Below are positions 22,760-34,984 of a stretch of 64,000 nt of DNA, one piece after another. The notes under the pieces were generated by a model. The model worked only from the letters and a program-made list of their open reading frames with translations, did not search any database and had not been told where the DNA came from. A program made the translations under genes and the position numbers. Position 1 is the stretch's first letter. The number at the start of each line of letters is the position of its first letter. This DNA is from Benincasa hispida (Eukaryota > Streptophyta > Magnoliopsida > Cucurbitales > Cucurbitaceae), in contig NC_052354.1 of assembly GCF_009727055.1 (NCBI RefSeq), positions 53,304,960 to 53,368,959 of the forward strand, read 5' to 3'.

Positions 22760-24769
22760 TGTTGGGGATGATGTCCTAAACTCTCGTTGGGTCCTGTAGT
22801 TTGTAAATACTATATTGAATAAACTCTTGTGATGTAATAATTTATGATATTTTCTTCACTGTTGTCCATGAACATAGGATATTTTATTTGCTTTACTACA
22901 AACCAATAAACTAAGATTCCTAGTTGTCATTGTAACTAAAGCATGTATGTAGAGACATACAGGTGGATCATGCCTTAAGTGATAACCAAAATGGTATGTA
23001 GTATATGGATATAGGAGGGAAACCTTATCCTTGTGACACTACAGATGCGGCCCGCTTTGTAGAAGAGTTACAAGTATTGTGACTTGCTATAGATGGTCTG
23101 ATCCTGATCATTCATGTGGAGACATGCAAGTGAGTTGGGAACTTTTGCCTTTGAGGGCGGTCCTTGATTTTCATAGGTGCGAGTGGCCAGATTGCCGACT
23201 CAAACCTACCACTTTGGGAATTTGTATGATTTGGGAGTTGGGAACTCAGCTACACAAGATGAAATTCACTTCTTCCCTGAAGCAGGAGTAAGTAAATAAA
23301 TTGCTCTCTTAAGGGCTGATTCCGAGGCTTGAACGATGTGGCGCCATACACCTTCTCTTGGCCCAAGAGGTGTCCACATATAGTAGGACTATGTTGTATT
23401 GTTCATTCGAGGGATCAGTGATACTTAAGGAGTTAGATGTAACTATAGGGGCAAAACGATAAATTGGCCCAGTTGTACTTACGAGCATTTGTGAAGAGTT
23501 ATCGTACTGTTGATTGATTATATCCGATGGGCACAGAAATATATTTGTAGTGAGAAGAGTATAGCTGTCGGTCTTCAATGGAGTGTCTGGCAGTTAATGG
23601 ATGGTGGATCTCGTGGTTAAAGAGTTTAGTCGGCTATTCACATACCGTTGGAGCTTCGAGCTACAGGTCTAGAAGGTCCCCTTGGTAGCTCAATGGATTC
23701 AAGTTGAGAATCAGTTTTTGGGTCAGTTTGAAGTGTTCAAATTGACAAGAGGGAGTTTGAGTATATATGATATGATTAAACGGGTCCATTATATATGATA
23801 TAGTTGACATGATATATGAGATACATTAATTGGAGGAAAAGGATATAAATATGATTTATATCTAGTGAAGGCGAAGAGAACTATAGTTTATATGTTGCAT
23901 ATGATGTGATATTAAAACTATAGGTTATAAATATAATATGATTATATTTATTTATAATTAAACAATTATAAGATAATTGTTGGTAGTTTTTCTCCATAAC
24001 TGTATGTGATAGTGGGAGGTTGCATTCAGTTTTCATAACTGAAGGATAAAATGAAAATAGTTTTTGTTTTGCAATGAGATCGGACAATCGCTTCACGAAT
24101 AGTACACTGCCTATCGTCTAGCTAACGAGAGCATACACGATAGCTCAAGTTTTCCTAAATGATCGTGTACACGTGTAGTAGACCTAAATGATCGTATAGC
24201 TTTTTTTTAAAAAAAATGATCGCGCATAAGAGCGAGATTTCCTAAACGATCGTCTAAATGATCAGCCCCGATTACCTAAACGATCATGCACCTTTTTCTA
24301 AACGATCAAGCATCCATCTATACGATAGACACCAAATTTCTCCCACTTGCTTGGTCGTTGTAAACGATCGTAGATTCCTCCTCCCCTCTACCAAATCCAA
24401 CAGAGCGCACACCTCCTAGATTCTCACTTTGAGAATACCGAGGTTACTGAGTGGTGGTGTCCTCCTTGCTGCTTGTTCGTGTAGAAGACCGTTCGGTGGT
24501 GACCGACAACAAGATATGGTGGATGATGGCCTTGGCATGCATAGCGACAGCGAGAGCTGCTGCTATTGATGAGAGCGAGAGATCAAGAGAAGAAAAGTTC
24601 TTCAAAGGTAAGTCTTTTGTCCTTTGTTATTTAATTGTTAAAAGCATGTTGTAATTTGTTTGTAGATGCATAACTTGTTGTATGTTTGTGAATACAGTAT
24701 TTCTGTCACAATGAATTTGGAAAGATCTTTCTTTTGCTCATAGGTCCTCTTTGATAAGAATTTCCTTCA
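22760..24769 (+). mobile_element. Solo LTR (2010 bp, long form) inside copia gag; TSD TTATC/TTATT
   Basis: It starts TGTTGGGGATGATGTCC and ends ATTTCCTTCA. The flanking five bases are ttatc (22755-22759) and ttatt (24770-24774), one mismatch. Excising it restores the order seen at 34270-34310 in the other copia copy. Internal landmarks are a block of well-conserved sequence (22990-23720), an AT-rich zone, a cluster of ACGATCGT-like palindromes (24080-24370) and, at 24600-24615, TTCTTCAAAGGTAAG, which looks like a splice donor. No protein-coding capacity is seen. The open frames inside are shadows. Confidence 0.88.
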
Positions 24770-25439
24770 TTATTTTGTAGAGCTTTTCCTTTGTGATCAT
24801 CATTTTGTGTGGTTCTTTTAAAATTTGAATAATTAGAACGACCACCATGAAAATAATAATTATTCCTTCCTTTGCCACGGTTACGACCTCAACCATGACC
24901 ACGATTATGACCTCAACCACGATTATTATTTAAATTCACAACATTCACTTAAGAGAATGTTGTTGTTCTAGTTGGTCGAGATTCATGATTTTTCATCTAC
25001 GATTATTAAAATTTATAATATTCATTTCAGGGAATGTTGTTGTTCTAGTTGATTGAGATTCATATTTTTTTTTAATCAATAACTCGTTATTTCATTCAGC
25101 CACGAGAAGACATCAGATGAGTGCAAAATATTTTTTTAAAAAAATTTATCTCGATATTGCTACTGTAGGAGCATATCCGAAATGTAGAAAAATTTCTTCT
25201 CTAACATATCGATTTAAAATTTTGGAGCCTCAAGTACATCCATTTACGATGAGCTTTATGGGAAAAAAAATGTTTTCTGTGATCACATTTTTATGGCATC
25301 CATGTGTATTTTGGCATCAAGCACTAACGATAATTATTACAATTAATATTAAATGCTATAAATTCTAATTTTATGATATTTTTCATAGTAACACTATTAC
25401 AAAATATTATATTTATATTAGAAATTTAATATATATATC
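24770..25439 (-). pseudogene. Copia gag remnant
   Basis: On the minus strand this encodes a decayed gag segment, including an Arg/Gly-rich stretch (GRG-type codons near 24840-24930) before the zinc-knuckle region. It is homologous to 33751-34300 of the plus-strand element. Many stops. The open frame 25117-25368 on the plus strand is a shadow of it. Confidence 0.6.
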
Positions 25440-25690
25440 GAATAGGGTTATTTTTAAATATAGAAAATAAACCAAAATATTTACAAAATATAGCAAAATT
25501 TTAAAACTATCAATGATAGACGCTGATAGGACGCTGATAAACTTCTATCAGTATTTATCAATGATATTGATAGACAATGATAGAAGTCTATCAGCATTTA
25601 TCATTGATTGTTCTAAAATTTTGCTATATCTTGTAAATATTTTCAACAGTTTTACCATTTGAAATAATTTTCGAATATTTAAAAAAAACA
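25440..25690. mobile_element. Hairpin MITE, same family as 5195-5365
   Basis: Left arm: caaaatatttacaaaatata then gcaaaattttaaaactatca. The right arm is its reverse complement with a few changes, ending ttgctatatcttgtaaatatttt. The loop is longer than in the 5.2-kb copy and contains extra direct repeats of ctatca(g/t)tatttatca. It sits within the minus-strand copia element between gag and the 5' LTR. Confidence 0.75.
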
Positions 25691-25779
25691 TTTAATTTAT
25701 TATTATAACAAAGAGAGAAAAACCGACATACTTTTAGGACCTACCTTCAGCAGGAGAAATGAAAGAAGCTCGTGTGTGG

Positions 25780-26160
25780 TATGAACTTAATGAGCATAAC
25801 GGGAACATGGATACCAATAAAATATAATATTAAAATAAATATAATATAATATAATAATAAAATAAATAAATATTAAAATAAATTAACATAATATATAAAT
25901 TAACAAAAATATAAAATAAGAAATTTTTTTTTCTAAATTCTCCACTTTCTCTAATTTTCATGGAATTGTCAAATGTATGTCTTCCAAAACCCACTAAATG
26001 CCACTATAGGGAATTTAGCAAGTAGGAGGTGGGTAACATGCACACTAATAAATGTGCAATGTTGAAACACATGGACAATACTCTTGAAAATGGGGCATGA
26101 CACGTGAAGATAGCCACTAAATATCTAAATGAACATCTATTATCATAATGTTTTGTAATA
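25780..26160 (-). repeat. 5' LTR of the minus-strand copia element
   Basis: Homologous to 17192-17556 in the same orientation. It ends at gttttgtaata (26160). Only about 15 bases separate it from the start of the 5' LTR of the oppositely oriented copia element, giving a head-to-head arrangement. Confidence 0.7.
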
Positions 26161-26175
26161 TTAGCTTAGAATAGT

Positions 26176-26506
26176 TGTATTATATGAATATTATAATAAT
26201 AAAATATATGCTCATTGCTTAGTGTTCTAAAACCATGTGTCACCCTTCATGTTGTCCATGTGCCTTATAGTTATTGATGTTTGGTGTCCATGTAAGTTCA
26301 CCAAAATGCCATTTTGCCTAAAAATAGTGGCATTTGGTGGATCTTAAAATTACATATATGTTGGTGAGAATTCAACTTCAAAATTCCACTAATTTACCAA
26401 TTATCCAATTTTATAATTTTAGTTATTTTATGTTTTTAGTTATTTAATTTTATATTATATTATATATATTTAAGATTATTATATAAATATATTATAATTA
26501 TATTTT
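26176..26506 (+). repeat. 5' LTR of the plus-strand copia element, 3'-truncated
   Basis: It shares long blocks with 38309-38608 (tgctcattgcttagtgttcta, interrupted by changes; aaccatgtgtcac; tggcatttggtggatcttaa; ggtgagaattcaactt). It breaks off at tatttttg, where the 3' partner continues with ttgtgctcctcaatttcataaca. The truncation coincides with the start of the next LTR. Confidence 0.75.
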
Positions 26507-29500
26507 TGGTGGAATTGGTGTCCTAATTCTCCTGATAGTCTCGTAGTTTGTAAATACTTTTGTAAACATATTGTTATTAATAAAATAAGGGTTATTTTAT
26601 AAGCATTAACTCAATCCAATAAACTAAAATCCAACATTATTTTTGTTGGGGTTTGTGCCCTAAAGTCCTCGTGTCCTATAGTTTGTAAACAACTTTGTAC
26701 GAACACCTGTGATGTATAATATAAATGATATTTACTTCACTACTTGACTTTGCACATTTAGATGTTTTTTATTTTACCACAAATCAATAAACTTAATATC
26801 CCTTGTTACCTGTATGTAAGTTAAGCAGGTATATGGTGACATACAAGTGGATCATGTCTTAAGTGATAACTAAAATGGTCTGTAGTATATGGATATAGGA
26901 GGAAAACTTTATCCTGGTAATGCTACGGATGCGACCACTTTGTGGAATGGTCAGAAGTGTTGTGACTTGTCACAGATGGTCTGATCTTAATAATTCGTGT
27001 AGAGGACATGCGAGCGGGGGTGTCCTATTCAAAGAGTTTGTATAAGACCTGACCATGAAGTGTATAACGTCTCGTCATATAACACCGTTCATGATTGAGA
27101 CTTCACTTAACTAGGATGACCATAGGTAACATGACCTCAATCTTGAGTGAGTTGGGAACTCCTGCCATTGAGGGTGGTCCTTTGATTTGCATGGGTACGA
27201 GTGGCCAGAACGGCGACTCAAAACTACCATTTTGGGGATTCGTCTGATTTGGGAGCTGAGAACTCAGCTTCACAAGATGAAGTTCACTCCTTCCCTAAAG
27301 TAGGGCTAAGTAGATAGATTGCTCTCTTAAGGGTTGATCCCGGAGATGATCGATGTGGCGTCATGCACCTTCTCATGGCCCGAGAGGTTTCACACATAGT
27401 AGGACTATATTGTATTGTTCATTAGAGGGATCAATGATACTTAAGGAGGAAGATGTAATTACAGGGGCAAAACAGTAAATTGGTCTACTGTAATTACGAG
27501 CATCTGTGAAGGGTCATCGTACTGATGATTGGTTATATCCAATGGATATAGAAATATATCTATGACAAGAAGAGTTCAACTGTCGGTCTTTAATGGAGTG
27601 TATGACAGTTGACGGATGGTAGATATCGTGACTAAAGAATTTAGTCAGCTATTCACGTACCATTAGAGCTTCGAGCCATAGGTCCATAAGGTCCCCTTAG
27701 TAGCTTGAATACAAGTTGAAAACCAGTTTTTTGGTCAATTTGAAATGTTCGAATTGACAAGAGGGAGTTCGATTATATATGATATAATTAAACGAGTTAA
27801 TTAAATATGATATAATTAACTTTATATATGTGATACATTAATTTGGAAGAAATTGGATATAAATATGATTTATATCTAGTATAGAAAAATATTATAATTA
27901 ATATATGATATTAATTTATATATTATGAATATGATAAGATCACATTCATTGGACGGTTGTAAAGGAAATGGGAAGGCGCCTCTTCTGTTCTAAATAACGG
28001 ATGAGTGCATTATAAATAGCAGACGGTGTGTTGATCTCAACGTGCACGGACATTGTGAAAAGATAGTATCATCATTTAGAAAATTAGAGCCTATACGATA
28101 GTGACTGCACAATCGCTTACATATACGATATTGCTAAACAATCGCATACCTATTACACCATCGCGCGGTATTATCTAAACGATCGTTTGGACGATCGCTT
28201 ATTTAACTCTTGGTATTTACTAAGCCGTCGTATAGACGATTGCTTAGTTTTTTCCTACGCGATTGTTTGTACGATTGCTCACCCTTTTCCTACTCGATCG
28301 TTTAGACGATCACTTACTTGTCCTACACAATCATATACTTCACATAAACGATCAAGCATTTTGTCTATGCGATAGACGATCGCATCTTCCACTTGCTTGA
28401 TTATTGTGTACGATCTCTCTTCCTCCTTCCCTCTACCAAATCCCAACAAAGCCCACACTTTGGATTCTCACTCCAAGAATACTGAGGGCTCTAAATGGTG
28501 TTGTCTTCTCCGTTTCCTTTTGTCCGAGTGGTGATTGTTTGAGGTAAACGGTTGAGCTTTAGATTCGCTATGAAGAATAAATCTTCATCTGGTATGATTT
28601 CTCGATCTCTTTAGCATTATGAAAGTATGTTTGTATGTATATGCGATAATTCTATCACAATGAATTGGAAAGATCCGCTTCCGCTCGTAGGTACTATTGA
28701 ATAAGAGTTCCTTCAATCTTATATAACTTAGCATGTATGGGAGACATACAAGTGAATCATGCCTCAAATGATAACCTAAATGGTTTGTAGTATATAGATA
28801 AAGGAAGGATACCTTATCCTTGTGACACTATGAATATGACCCGCTTTGTAGATGTTACAAGTGTTGTAAAGTGCTACAAATGGTCTGATTCTAACCATTC
28901 ATGTGGAGACATGTAAGCGATGGTATCTTATGCAAAGAGTTTGTATAAAACTGAACCATGAAATGATTAGTCTCTTTATATAACGCCGTTCATAATTGAG
29001 ACTTACATTTCATTAGGATGACCATAGGTGACATGACCTTAATTCTGAGTGAGTTGGGAACTTCTGCCAATGAGGGCGGCCCTTTGATTTGCATGGGTGA
29101 GAATAACCAGATTGCCGACTAAAAAAGTCTACCATCTTGGGGATTCATCTGATTGAGGAGCTGTGAACTCAACTACACAAGACAGAATTCACTTCTTCCC
29201 CAAAGTTGGGGTAAGTAGATAAATTGCTCTTTTGGGGGCTAATTCTGGGTCTTGAACGTAGTGGTCACACTCTCTCTCGAGAAGAGAGGACTCATAGTAG
29301 GACTATGACTTATTATTCATTAGAGGAATCAGTGATACTTATGGATTAAATGTAACTACAGAATTGGCCCAGTTGTACTTACGAATGATTTTGTGAAGAG
29401 TCACCGCACTATTGATTGGTTATATAGACACAGAAATATATCTGTAGTACGAATAGTGCAATTATCGGTCTTTAGTGGAATGCCCGGCAGTTAAAAGATG

Positions 29501-30555
29501 GTAGATTTCATGATTAAAGAGTTTAGTCAATTATTCACGTACCGTTGGAGCTTCAAGCTACAGGTCCATAAAGTCCCCTTGGTAGCTCAATGAGTTCAAA
29601 TTGAGAATTAGATTTTGGGTTAGTTTGAAGTGTTCAAATTAACAAGAGGAAATTTGATTATATATGATATGATTAAATTGATTCAATTATATGTGATATA
29701 ATTGATATGATGCATTTGATACATTATTAATTGGAGGAATTAATATGAATGTGATTTATATTAAATGCCATAAAAAAGAAAAAGAAATATGGTTTATATG
29801 TTGCATATGATGCAATATTGAAACTATTGGTTATAAATATAATATGATAAGTTAGTTATTATATTTATTTATAATATATTAATTATATGATAATTAATTA
29901 TTCTTTTTCTTCAATAACTGACTTGAGTAGGAGGTTATGCACGGTTTATGGTAACTGTGAGATAAAAAGAAAAATGGTTTTCCAAATCAGATGATTCATT
30001 TAATATATTGTTTTCACAAAAGGAAAAGCTATCGAGTAAAAGAGTTTTACTAAACGATAGTTTCTCACAGCCTAAACGATCAAGTATCGAGTTTATTATA
30101 TGATAGCTACTCGTTGCTATACGATCGAGTAGGAAGTCTATACGATAGACTTCTTCTTCTACACGATTGAGTATCAAGTCTATACGATAGACTTCCTTCC
30201 TTTGTCGCATACTCGATCATTTACTTGATCATTTACCTCATTCATTCCTCTATCCAAAGTCATACAAAGCCCATAACTTCTGGATTTTCACACTAAGAGT
30301 ACCAAGGTAACTCTTGCGGTGGCGTTCTTATTCCGTTCGAGACTCGAGGATCGAGTTGCACTCAATAGTGATCGAGGATTCTTTAGTTTGTGCCGTTGGT
30401 TATTCTGTTCGTTGCATTCGAGTTCTTCTTTGGAGGTGTTGTTGATTGATCGAGGGAATATTAGAAGAAGAAGTTTTTTAAAGGTATTGTATTCTCGATC
30501 CTTTGGGTTTAGATAAAGAAGCATACTTGTAATTTATTGTTTATGCATAATCTCT
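26507..30555 (+). mobile_element. LTR copy a of the TGTTGGGG family, split by a nested copy, 3' end missing
   Basis: It starts TGGTGGAATTGGTGTCC at 26507. It continues to 26643, resumes after the nested insertion at 28716 (restoring ccaacattat / cttatataactt) and runs to about 30555. The ACGATCGT cluster lies at 30025-30235, followed by the GAAGAAG...AAAGGTA donor-like site near 30470. The last ~100 bases are lacking. The sequence then jumps into copy c at an internal position. Open frames 29935-30210, 30288-30524 and 30319-30516 lie in this non-coding sequence and are not called. Confidence 0.7.
26644..28715 (+). mobile_element. Solo LTR copy b (2072 bp) nested in copy a, TSD ATTTT/ATCTT
   Basis: It starts TGTTGGGGTTTGTGCCC and ends AGAGTTCCTTCA. 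The flanks are atttt (26639-26643) and atctt (28716-28720), one mismatch. A TATA box candidate (tataaatag) is at 28011-28019 just before the ACGATCGT cluster (28085-28410). A donor-like site follows. It is the best-preserved long-form copy alongside 22760-24769. Confidence 0.88.
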
Positions 30556-33500
30556 TCCATCCAATAAACAAAGATCCATGATTATCGTTGTAACTTAAAC
30601 ATGTCTGTGGAGGCATACAAGTAGATCGTGGTTTAAGTGATAACCTAAATGGTCTGTAGTATATGGATAAGGAGGGATACCTTATCCTAGTGACATTACG
30701 AGTGTGGCCTACTTTGTAGATGTTACAAATGTTGTAAAGTGCTACAAATGATCTGATACTGATCATTCATCTATTAGACATGTGAACGGGGTATTCTATA
30801 TAAAGGAGTTTGTATAAGACCAAACCATGAAATGATTAGCCTCATTATATAACGTCATTCATAATTGAGACTTTCATTTCACCAGGATGACCATAGGTAA
30901 CATGACCTTAAACCTGAGTGAGTTGTGAATTCCTGCCTATGAGGGTAGTCATTTGATTTTCATGGGTGAGAGTGGCCAGATCGCCGACTCAACAAGCTTA
31001 CCATTTTAGGGATTCATCTGATTGGGGAGCTAAGAACTCAGCTACACAAGATGGAATTCACTCATTCTCCGAAGTTGGGGTAAGTAGATACATTGCTCCC
31101 TTAAAGACTGATTCTGGGGCTTGAACAATGTGATGTCACACCTTCTCTTAGCCTGAGAAGGGTTTAGTCATATTAGGACTATATCTATTGTTCATTAGAG
31201 GAATCAGTGGTACTTAAGGAGTTAGATGTAACTACAAAGGAAAACGGTAATTTGGCCCAGTTCTACTTAGGAGCGATTTGTGAAGGGTCATCTCGCTGTT
31301 GATTGGTTATATCCAATGGACACAAAAATATATCTGTAGTGCGAAGAGTGCAATTGTTAGTCTTTACTGCAATGCTCGATAGTTAACAGATAGTGGATAA
31401 TATGATTAAAGAGTTTAGTTAGTTATTCACGTATCATTGGAGCTTCAAGCTACAGGTCCATAAAGTTCCCTTAGTAACTCAATGGATTCAGGTTGAGAAT
31501 CAGTTTTTGGGTTAGTTTGAAAAGTTCAAATTAACAAGAGGGAATTTGATTATATATGATATAATTAAATTAATTCAATTATATATGATATAATTGATAT
31601 GATGTGTTTGATACATTATTATTTGATTGGGGAAATTAATATAAATATGATTTATATTAAATGCCATAAAAAGAGAAAAAGAACTATGGTTTATATATTG
31701 TACATGATGCAATATTAAAACTATAAGTTATAAATATAATATGATAAGTTAGTTATTGTATTTATTTATAATTTATTAATTATGAGATGTTTGGGCCCGA
31801 TTCGATGTTGTTTTAATTCCCGAAAAGGACCGCAAAGCAAAAGAAAATTTATAAATATCGAACTACTCCTATTACTACTAAAAAGTAGCAATAGTGGTAA
31901 GTCTGAGTCGACCCACAGAGAAGCACGATTGGTTTCGTTGAGTTAATTTTCTTACTAGAGCGATAAATGGGAGATTTTGGTGTGGAAGAGATAATATGTG
32001 TGAAATTAAAATAAAAGGGGTAAATACAATCTAGGGAAGGAGTCTATCTAATTTCTAGAATAAGAGAGAGTTCTTACGCAATTTCTTTCATTAAGCACCT
32101 ATTAATTACACTGAATCTGTCAACCTCTCAACCTATTAGAAAATCTAATAGTCCAATTAGCCAATTTTGATAAAAATCTAAATAAGCCCTAATTCAGTTT
32201 AAAATTTTTCCTTCGTAGCGACATATAAGTTAAAACTGAAAAGCATTAAGAAAGGGTTCAATTGTTGGGACATACGACAAGCTGAAAAAGATTATACTAG
32301 TGCATACATGAGTTTGGCCAGAAAAAATCTAGACCCTAAACATACGATCCTATTACTTGCAACTAAATCAATCAATGATGCATAGGCTAGAATGATTTTG
32401 CAAACAAGAATTGTCAAAAGAATTAATCAAAACTCCATTAAGATTAAAAAAAATCCAACCAAAGAATTCGCAAGATTGCAGTTAAATTAATTAAGAAACC
32501 TTCAAGAAATTAAACATAGGGCTCTTGTTCAAAGAAACTAGATAGAGATTACCTCTCAATTCATAGACAAATCTGAGATACACATTTGTTCCATTTATTA
32601 CAACCCAAAATAAAAAGCGAAACTAACCTAAAGATACTGAAAATTGAAGGGAATGGACGAAAGAACGAGTTTTACTTCGACCTCAATCAATTTGGCCTCC
32701 CAAATTCGGCATATTTTGACCTAAAGAGGAAGGGGAGTATTTATAGGAAAGATCGCAGTGTTGCAACGCTGAAAACATCGTTGCAACGCTCACTTGCGAA
32801 CGCGCTAACCGTATCCATCTGTCAAAGTTCACAACACGTGACGCTGTAAAGCAACGTTGCAACGCTGCACATTCTGCCTTAGAGCGTCAGGGTAGAGCGT
32901 TGCAATGCTATGACAGTACAGTGGCAATTTCGTAATTTTCACTGTTTTGAATTCTGGCTGCTCAAATCACCACCAAATTGCTTCAAATCAGTCCCGCTTG
33001 TCTCCGATTTCTTAGTTCTACCTCCTCGGTGCATGATACCTACAAAATAAGACAATAAACATATAAAATCCATTAATGAGCCTAAATTAAGCTAAGAATA
33101 ATAACTCTTTTTTAGAGCTAATATGAGATAATTAAATTTCTTTTTCTTCAATAACCACCCTTAGTGGGTGGTTAGACGGTTTTATGGCTAAGTGGGATAA
33201 AGAAAAAAAATGATTTTTTTATTCATTCTACAACACGACGACTGATCAGATCACTATCGAGTGACTACACGATTGACTATTAAGTTTACTATGATAGTAC
33301 TCTTTACTAAACGATCGAGCGTCAAGTCTATGCGATAAACTTCCATTTGCTATACGATTCTTCTGTCCAATACTCGATTGTTTACTCCAATCTTTCCCTC
33401 TATCCAAAATCAGTCAGAGCCCACAACTCTTGGATTCTCACACCGAGAATACCAAGGTAATCTTGTGGTGGTGTCTAGTTCTGTTTGAGGATCGAGTTAT

Positions 33501-33750
33501 ATTCGTTGTTGATGTTCGAGGGAGTTTGAGTTCCTATTTGTTGTGTTCGAGTTTGATCGAGGAAAATACGTGAAGAAAGAGTTCTTCAAAGGTATTGTCA
33601 GTCTATCTTTTGTTTTTTTAAGAAGCATGCTATAATTTATCTATAATGCATAATTGTTTCTGTATGATTGTAAATGTTTGAATTCTTTCACAATGGAGTT
33701 TAAAACGATCCGCTTCTGCTCAAAGGTCCTCTTTAATTAGATTTCCTTCA
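30556..33750 (+). mobile_element. LTR copy c, 5'-truncated, split by another LTR
   Basis: It begins at an internal family position (ccaataaacaaagatcc, about 140 bases into a full copy) and ends GATTTCCTTCA at 33750. It holds an ACGATCGT-like cluster (33235-33390) and is interrupted at 31788-33123. Copies a and c are direct repeats joined near 30555 with the end of a and the start of c both missing. This is compatible with one full element whose interior and inner LTR ends were deleted. The outer flanks (atttt / aaaag) do not match as a target duplication. Confidence 0.7.
31788..33123 (+). mobile_element. Unclassified 1.3-kb insertion, probably another solo LTR, flanked by TGAGA
   Basis: The insert begins TGTTTGGGCCCG and ends GAGCTAATA. 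The flanking bases tatgaga(t) occur at 31781-31788 and 33122-33129, and the LTR sequence of copy c is continuous once the insert is removed. If it is an LTR, the target duplication is TGAGA and the CA end has decayed to TA. If the duplication is the full 8 bases, a DNA element without recognisable terminal repeats is the alternative. Inside are four copies of GTTGCAA(C/T)GCT (32760, 32780, 32856, 32899), and the gagcttaa-like blocks differ completely from the host LTR. The open frame 32586-32849 is not supported. Confidence 0.6.
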
Positions 33751-34410
33751 AAAAGATCCCTGTATCTTGTGGAAAAATTTGAAAGAGAGGTATGATCATA
33801 AAAAAAACAGTTATTCGTCCTAAAGCTCGTTATGAGTGGATGCACTTGAGGCTACATGATTTCAAATCAGTAAGTGATTACAACTCCGCATTATTAAAAT
33901 CATTTCAAAATTATTGTTATGTGGAGAAAAAATTATTTATGTTGATATGTTAAAGAAGACATTTTCTACATTTCATATCTTGAATATGCTCCTATAGCAG
34001 CAATAATGAGAGAAAGGTTTTAAACAGTATTCTAAATTAATTTCATGTCTTCTCGTGGCCGAAAAAAATAAAGAGTTATTGATGAAAAATCATGAATCTT
34101 GACCAACCGAAACAACACTATTCCCTGAAGTGAATGTTGTGAATTTTAATATAATCGTGGTCGATGTCGTGGTCGCGGTCAAGGTTGTGACCGTGGTGGA
34201 GGAAGAGATAATTATTATGTTCGTGGTGGTCATTTTAATCATTCAAATTTCAATAGAACCACACAAAATGATGGTCACAAGGAAAAAGCTCCACAAGATA
34301 AGAGTTCAAAAAGTGTTGAAAATATATACTTTCGATGCGGAATGACTGGGCATTGATCACGTACCTGCCTTACGTCAAAACACTTAGTTAATTTCTATCA
34401 AGACTCCTTG
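33751..34410 (+). pseudogene. Copia gag remnant with a damaged zinc knuckle
   Basis: Frames with stops encode a VEKFER-like segment, an Arg/Gly-rich run (GRCRGRGQG near 34160), then KEKAPQDKS and a CCHC zinc knuckle at 34325-34372. In the knuckle the residue where the first Cys is expected is not Cys (YFRC) and the usual Trp codon after GH is TGA, both compatible with G-to-A decay. The gag N-terminus is absent. Confidence 0.7.
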
Positions 34411-34984
34411 AAAGAGAAAACAAAAAATGTGGAAGCAAATTTTACATACCAGGATAATGATATATTTGACACATCCCATATGACAAATTTGGATGTGGCA
34501 GACTTCTTTGAATCTCCTGAAGAGAAGATTGACGTAGTTGATGGAACATCAAGTGTTTCTTTTGATTTTGAGAAATCTAGACTTAAGGTTATTGTTTTCT
34601 TTTACCTATCTTCATGTTTTTCTTGGTAACTTTTGTATATTTTAAGTGTTGTTTTTCTTATTGTAATTATTTTCTTTTAATGAAGAAACATGGATCATTT
34701 TCATATGTTGGGTGAGTAAAAAATGAGCAAAGAAGATCTATGTCTGGCAGACAGTGTAACTACACACACAATACTTACAAATAAAAATTACTTTTCTAAA
34801 TTGACAATGCTGAAAGCAAAAATAAATACAATATCAGGTTCTGTAAACTTGATCGAAGGTTTTGGAAAAGTAAATATTATTTTCTCTACAGGAACAAAAT
34901 TTATAATTGACAATGCATTGTTCTCTAGTCAATCAAAGAGAAAATCTTCTAAGTTTTAAAGATATACGTTGCAATGCTTATCAT
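34411..34984 (+). pseudogene. Copia gag end and protease remnant
   Basis: The frame 34408-34629 contains ANFTYQDNDIFDTSHMTNLD and GTSSVSFDFE. The frame 34723-34959 contains LCLADSVTTHTILTN (protease region), INTISGSVNLIEGFG and IIDNALFSSQSKR. Two frames are needed, so at least one frameshift is present. Confidence 0.75.

Larger units (their letters stand above)
17192..26160 (-). mobile_element. Degenerate Ty1/copia retrotransposon (minus strand), broken by three nested solo LTRs and a MITE
   Basis: The element reads right to left: 5' LTR about 25780-26160, gag remnant 24770-25380, gag/protease remnant 22096-22759, pre-integrase and integrase 18740-19583 and 20368-20718, RNase H remnant 17600-18515, polypurine tract, 3' LTR 17192-17556. 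Insertions at 19584-20367, 20719-22095 and 22760-24769 split it, and a hairpin MITE lies at 25440-25690. Protease-to-integrase-to-RNase H order is the copia arrangement. Stops and frameshifts occur in every part, and the core of reverse transcriptase is missing. It is a fossil, unable to move by itself. Confidence 0.85.

Noticed and set aside
24080..24370. CRISPR-like or satellite array (repeated ACGATCGT)
   Set aside because: Repeats are short, palindromic and irregularly spaced, within a plant LTR. There are no regular spacers.
31788..33123. Helitron interpretation of the 1.3-kb insert (ends in CTAA followed by T, with a small ctct/agag hairpin)
   Set aside because: Helitrons do not create target duplications and begin with TC. 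Here a direct repeat of 5-8 bases flanks the insert and the start is TGTTTGGG.
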